From NCBI GenBank assembly GCA_030434875.1, contig JAUISW010000001.1:3796001-3860000 (forward strand): DNA of 64,000 nucleotides. The letters run 5' to 3'. The position numbers and the translations under genes are program-made. This document shows positions 63,389 through 64,000 of the stretch, in pieces (the stretch's first letter is position 1; every line of letters starts with the position of its first letter). The DNA comes from Lachnospiraceae bacterium C1.1 (GTDB lineage: Bacteria > Bacillota > Clostridia > Lachnospirales > Lachnospiraceae). A model generated the notes under the pieces. It had not been told where the DNA came from. It ran no database searches and saw nothing but the letters and a program-made list of their open reading frames with translations.

Positions 63389-64000
63389 ATGGAAAAGTCA
63401 AGTAACAAGAAAGTCACCGACTTCCTTATAAATAACGGCGTTATAATCATAATGGTTCTCTTGGTAATATATACATGTATTGCCTCCCCGAACTTCCTTT
63501 CAGCAAGTAACTTTAACAACATTCTTATGAACATGTCATTCCGTCTCGTTATCGCTCTTGGTATTGCAGGATGCGTTATAACAGCAGGCTGCGACCTCTC
63601 AGCAGGACGTATGATCGGTCTCGGCGGATGTATTGCAGGTACACTTTTGCAGAATATGGATTATGCAGGCAAATTCGCACTCTTTAAGAACATGCCTCCC
63701 CTTAATCCTTTTGTGGCACTTATTATCGTAGTATGTATCACAGGTTTCTTCGGAGCTATCACAGGTTTCTTCATCGCATACCTTTCAGTTCCTCCTTTCA
63801 TCGCTACACTGGCTATGATGGAAATCGTTTACGGACTTGATCTTATCTACACAGGTGCTTCACCTCTTGGTGGATTCACAACAGCTTACACAAGCTATGC
63901 ATCAGGAAGATTCTTAGGAATCAACATCCTTATCTGGATCGCTCTTATAATGGCAGCAATCACCTGGTTCATCTTCAACATGACCAGACATGGTAAGTAT
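63389..64000 (+). CDS. mglC: Galactose/methyl-galactoside ABC transporter permease MglC (3' end outside window)
   Basis: Translation from the ATG at 63389, preceded by AAGGAGAC, is open to the window end (204 codons, about 60 percent of the family length). It shows a hydrophobic multi-span protein with LGIAGCVITAGCDLSAGRMIGLGG, the usual BPD_transp_2 segment, and SVPPFIATLAMMEIVYGL. It forms the membrane channel for MglB/MglA. Confidence 0.95.
   Translation, partial: MEKSSNKKVTDFLINNGVIIIMVLLVIYTCIASPNFLSASNFNNILMNMSFRLVIALGIAGCVITAGCDLSAGRMIGLGGCIAGTLLQNMDYAGKFALFKNMPPLNPFVALIIVVCITGFFGAITGFFIAYLSVPPFIATLAMMEIVYGLDLIYTGASPLGGFTTAYTSYASGRFLGINILIWIALIMAAITWFIFNMTRHGKY

Noticed and set aside
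1..64000. CRISPR array, retron, prophage or integrated element genes
   Set aside because: The only regular array (59150-59805) has no unique spacers and no cas or reverse transcriptase genes are present. No integrase, capsid or terminase was seen.
1..64000. tRNA and rRNA genes
   Set aside because: No cloverleaf with a TTCGA-type T-loop or rRNA segment was recognised by eye. A tRNAscan-SE run would settle it.

Overview
The window looks like chromosomal DNA from an anaerobic, fibre- and pectin-degrading Firmicute of the Lachnospiraceae, close to the Butyrivibrio / Pseudobutyrivibrio / Lachnospira type. The evidence is AT-rich intergenic DNA with sigma-A promoters and strong Shine-Dalgarno sites, SpoVG, giant secreted multi-domain carbohydrate-active enzymes with Ig-like C-terminal domains, lipoprotein-type sugar-binding proteins, an Ech-type energy-converting hydrogenase and an AraC-controlled uronate operon. 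This is inference from gene content; no rRNA or tRNA gene was seen. 

Layout. (1) 1-3944, minus strand: a tight three-gene operon of a DUF2156 GNAT-like protein, an MFS transporter and a sensor-linked SpoIIE-type phosphatase cut by the window start. (2) 4105-8052: CDP-ribitol type cassette (polyol-phosphate transferase-like protein, ribulose-5-P epimerase, TarI-like cytidylyltransferase, TarJ-like dehydrogenase). (3) 8137-13901: a 1821-residue secreted pectin methylesterase. (4) 14046-16938: glgC-glgD-spoVG. (5) 17060-22467: LplB/YtcP-type sugar ABC importer without its own ATPase, with structured repeats between the permease genes, plus a serine hydrolase. (6) 22468-23970, minus: an unknown small protein and an AraC regulator. 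(7) 24102-27673: gmd-fcl-manC for GDP-fucose, bordered by long palindromic repeats. (8) 27701-31330: Rpn-type nuclease, an orphan secreted protein and a long structured non-coding stretch. (9) 31389-35507: FMN riboswitch and ribD-ribE-ribBA-ribH. (10) 35582-43311: echABCDEF-hypCDE. (11) 43341-53488: AraC regulator facing a hexuronate operon (GPH-type transporter, GH3, HAD phosphatase, eda, uxuA, SDR mannonate oxidoreductase, uxaC). (12) 53532-58772: secreted protein with two GH43 modules. (13) 58954-60076: inverted-repeat-bounded element holding an array of 84-86 bp repeats. (14) 60265-64000: mglB-mglA-mglC (mglC cut by the window end).

How it fits together: extracellular pectin demethylation (8386) and arabinan/xylan side-chain removal (53949) release sugars and uronates. 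Import is by the ABC systems and the GPH transporter. Uronates go through UxaC, SDR reductase, UxuA and Eda to pyruvate and glyceraldehyde-3-P. Excess sugar goes to glycogen through GlgCD. Reduced ferredoxin from fermentation can be reoxidised by Ech with H2 production and ion pumping.

The most unusual part of the window is its non-coding DNA. At least five families of palindromic intergenic repeats occur, several with compensatory base changes between copies. Together with the 1.1 kb repeat element at 58954-60076 they are the best candidates for something undescribed.
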